A stretch of 32,775 bases of DNA, taken from Rhizophagus sp. LPA8_4_AMF. Taxonomy: Eukaryota; Glomeromycota; Glomeromycetes; Glomerales; Glomeraceae. The stretch spans positions 1 through 32,775 of the forward strand of contig JADRCO010000484.1 of assembly GCA_021464525.1 (NCBI GenBank). The letters run 5' to 3'. The position numbers and the translations under genes are program-made. How positions within the stretch are numbered: position 1 is the first letter of the stretch; each line of letters begins with the position of its first letter. The notes below the pieces were generated by a model that saw only the letters and a program-made list of their open reading frames with translations, was not told the DNA's origin and did no database searches. Below, in pieces: positions 31,930 to 32,775 of this stretch.

Positions 31930-32200
31930 TGTAGCAACTGTATCATGATAGTAGCATGATGCGATGCGCATTATGCGCATTATGCGCATGATGAATTTTA
32001 TAATAATTTATTAAATTATAATTTTGGTAAAATTATACCTTAACTCCGGTAGAATTATAGATTAACAAAAATAGAATTTATAAATAAGTTTGTATTAACG
32101 GTGTATCATGTGCATAATACGTATACTATGCATCATGCATATTATCATTATAAAATGAATTTTCGAATTTTGTCCATCTCTAGGTCCGACTGGAACATGA
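31930..32200. mobile_element. Palindrome-rich MITE-like segment
   Basis: The left part has GCATGATGCGATGCGCATTA and tandem 9-bp ATTATGCGC units (about 31965-31990). The right part has GCATAATACGTATACTATGC and ATGCATCATGCATATTATC, partly inverted relative to the left, and ends AATTTTGTCCATCTCTAG, which resembles the TAGAGATG-type hAT end at 13121. A left terminus and target duplication could not be fixed, so class and limits are uncertain. Confidence 0.35.
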
Positions 32201-32473
32201 TAAATTACATATTATTAATCAAATTTTTATATAAAAATTGACAAAATTTTTGTATTTTAGAATTTCGTAGTATCAATATCATTGATTCCTGATGCTTTAA
32301 ATATGCAATTATTTTGTGTTACATGATCGGCATCAATTTGATAGTTTATTTTTTTAATATTTTCAATAAACGTGTAAGTTTTAAAATATTTCAAAATAAG
32401 CCCCACACATTTAGATTCCTAAAATGTATTAAACTGCGTCGGACGAATTTAAGTATAATGCCGATGAGTCACA

Positions 32474-32680
32474 ATTAGAGATCAACACTTTTTTACCAAT
32501 CTCTAGATGAAATTTATTTATAAAAGTAGCAATAGAAAAAAGACGGTAGTAGGAAAATCGGTACGGTACGGAATTTGCAAATCAGTACGGTAATCCATAA
32601 AAAATTTATAAATTTGATCAATATGACCGTACCGTACTGTACTGGCTCTGTAATAAAGAGAAATCAGTACAGTACATTTA
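32474..32680. repeat. Inverted TAGAGAT pair and GTACGGTAC word cluster
   Basis: TAGAGAT (about 32476) and ATCTCTA (about 32498) form an inverted pair. From about 32555 to 32680, words GGTACGGTACGG, CAGTACGGTA, ACCGTACCGTACTGTACTGG and CAGTACAGTAC recur in both orientations, able to form hairpins. Probably the subterminal repeats of a DNA transposon whose ends were not resolved. Confidence 0.4.
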
Positions 32681-32688
32681 GCGAGAAA

Positions 32689-32775
32689 TTATTTGGACAC
32701 CAATGTCCATTTAAAATAAATTATTTGGACATCAATGTCTATTTAAGTTATTTGGACATCAATGTCTATTTAAGT
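32689..32775. repeat. 27-bp tandem repeat running off the window
   Basis: Units start at 32689, 32721 and 32748; the last two are identical 27-mers beginning TTATTTGGACATCAATGTCT, and the first is a 32-bp variant. Each holds a small inverted repeat, GGACATCAATGTC. The array continues past the window, so total copy number is unknown. Confidence 0.85.

Noticed and set aside
1-32775. tRNA, rRNA, CRISPR array or bacterial-type operon signals
   Set aside because: None found by eye. The eukaryotic intron structure and AT-rich spacers make CRISPR and operons inapplicable, and no cloverleaf with A/B boxes was recognised; a covariance search would be needed to exclude tRNAs.

Overview
The window is strongly AT-rich nuclear DNA from a filamentous fungus, most likely an arbuscular mycorrhizal fungus of the Rhizophagus (Glomeromycotina) type. 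This rests on small GT-AG introns full of T and A runs, a tandem family of five-exon genes fusing a TKL-like protein kinase to Sel1-like repeats (SLRs), a Glomeromycotina-style F-box protein, and many small non-autonomous DNA transposons. The species call comes from remembered protein styles, not a database search.

Layout. Five kinase-Sel1 genes lie head to tail on the + strand: A, 22-1774, cut by the window edge; B, 5034-7299; C, 9302-11596; D, 16127-18437; E, 21332-23662. A sixth, F (28617-26571), is on the - strand. All share one architecture: a 75-82 codon exon with the glycine loop and ATP lysine, a 64-73 nt helix-C exon, an exon ending exactly at HRDL, an exon starting at HSxN and carrying DFG and YIDP, and a last exon with the CW-x-x-EP-x-x-RP kinase end, a variable linker and 4-6 SLRs. 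Intron phases are 0, 1, 0, 1 throughout. B, C and D share promoter boxes, and A, B and D share a 3' flank. A further copy of that flank at about 15175-15500 has no gene in front of it and looks like the footprint of a lost member.

Between E and F, in - orientation, is an intronless F-box-type gene (26032-24275). Facing away from F is a short reading frame with a clear signal peptide (28916-29140), a candidate small secreted protein. It is followed by a broken retroposed copy (29436-31273) with an AATAAA signal, poly(A) tail and 13-bp target duplication. The gaps hold several probable MITEs (4370-4522, 7716-8063, 8349-8562, 11869-12287, 12896-13121, 13895-14162), a degenerate gene copy (2366-3164), palindrome-rich DNA near 31.9-32.7 kb, and a 27-bp tandem repeat running off the end.

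The most unusual item is in gene E. Between its kinase and its SLRs lie three tandem 13-residue units, each containing SGYYKRDA. They resemble Kex2-processed secreted peptide precursors, yet sit in a protein with no visible signal peptide. The array as a whole looks like a fast-evolving signalling family that changes by unit gain and loss in its linker and repeat domain around a conserved kinase.
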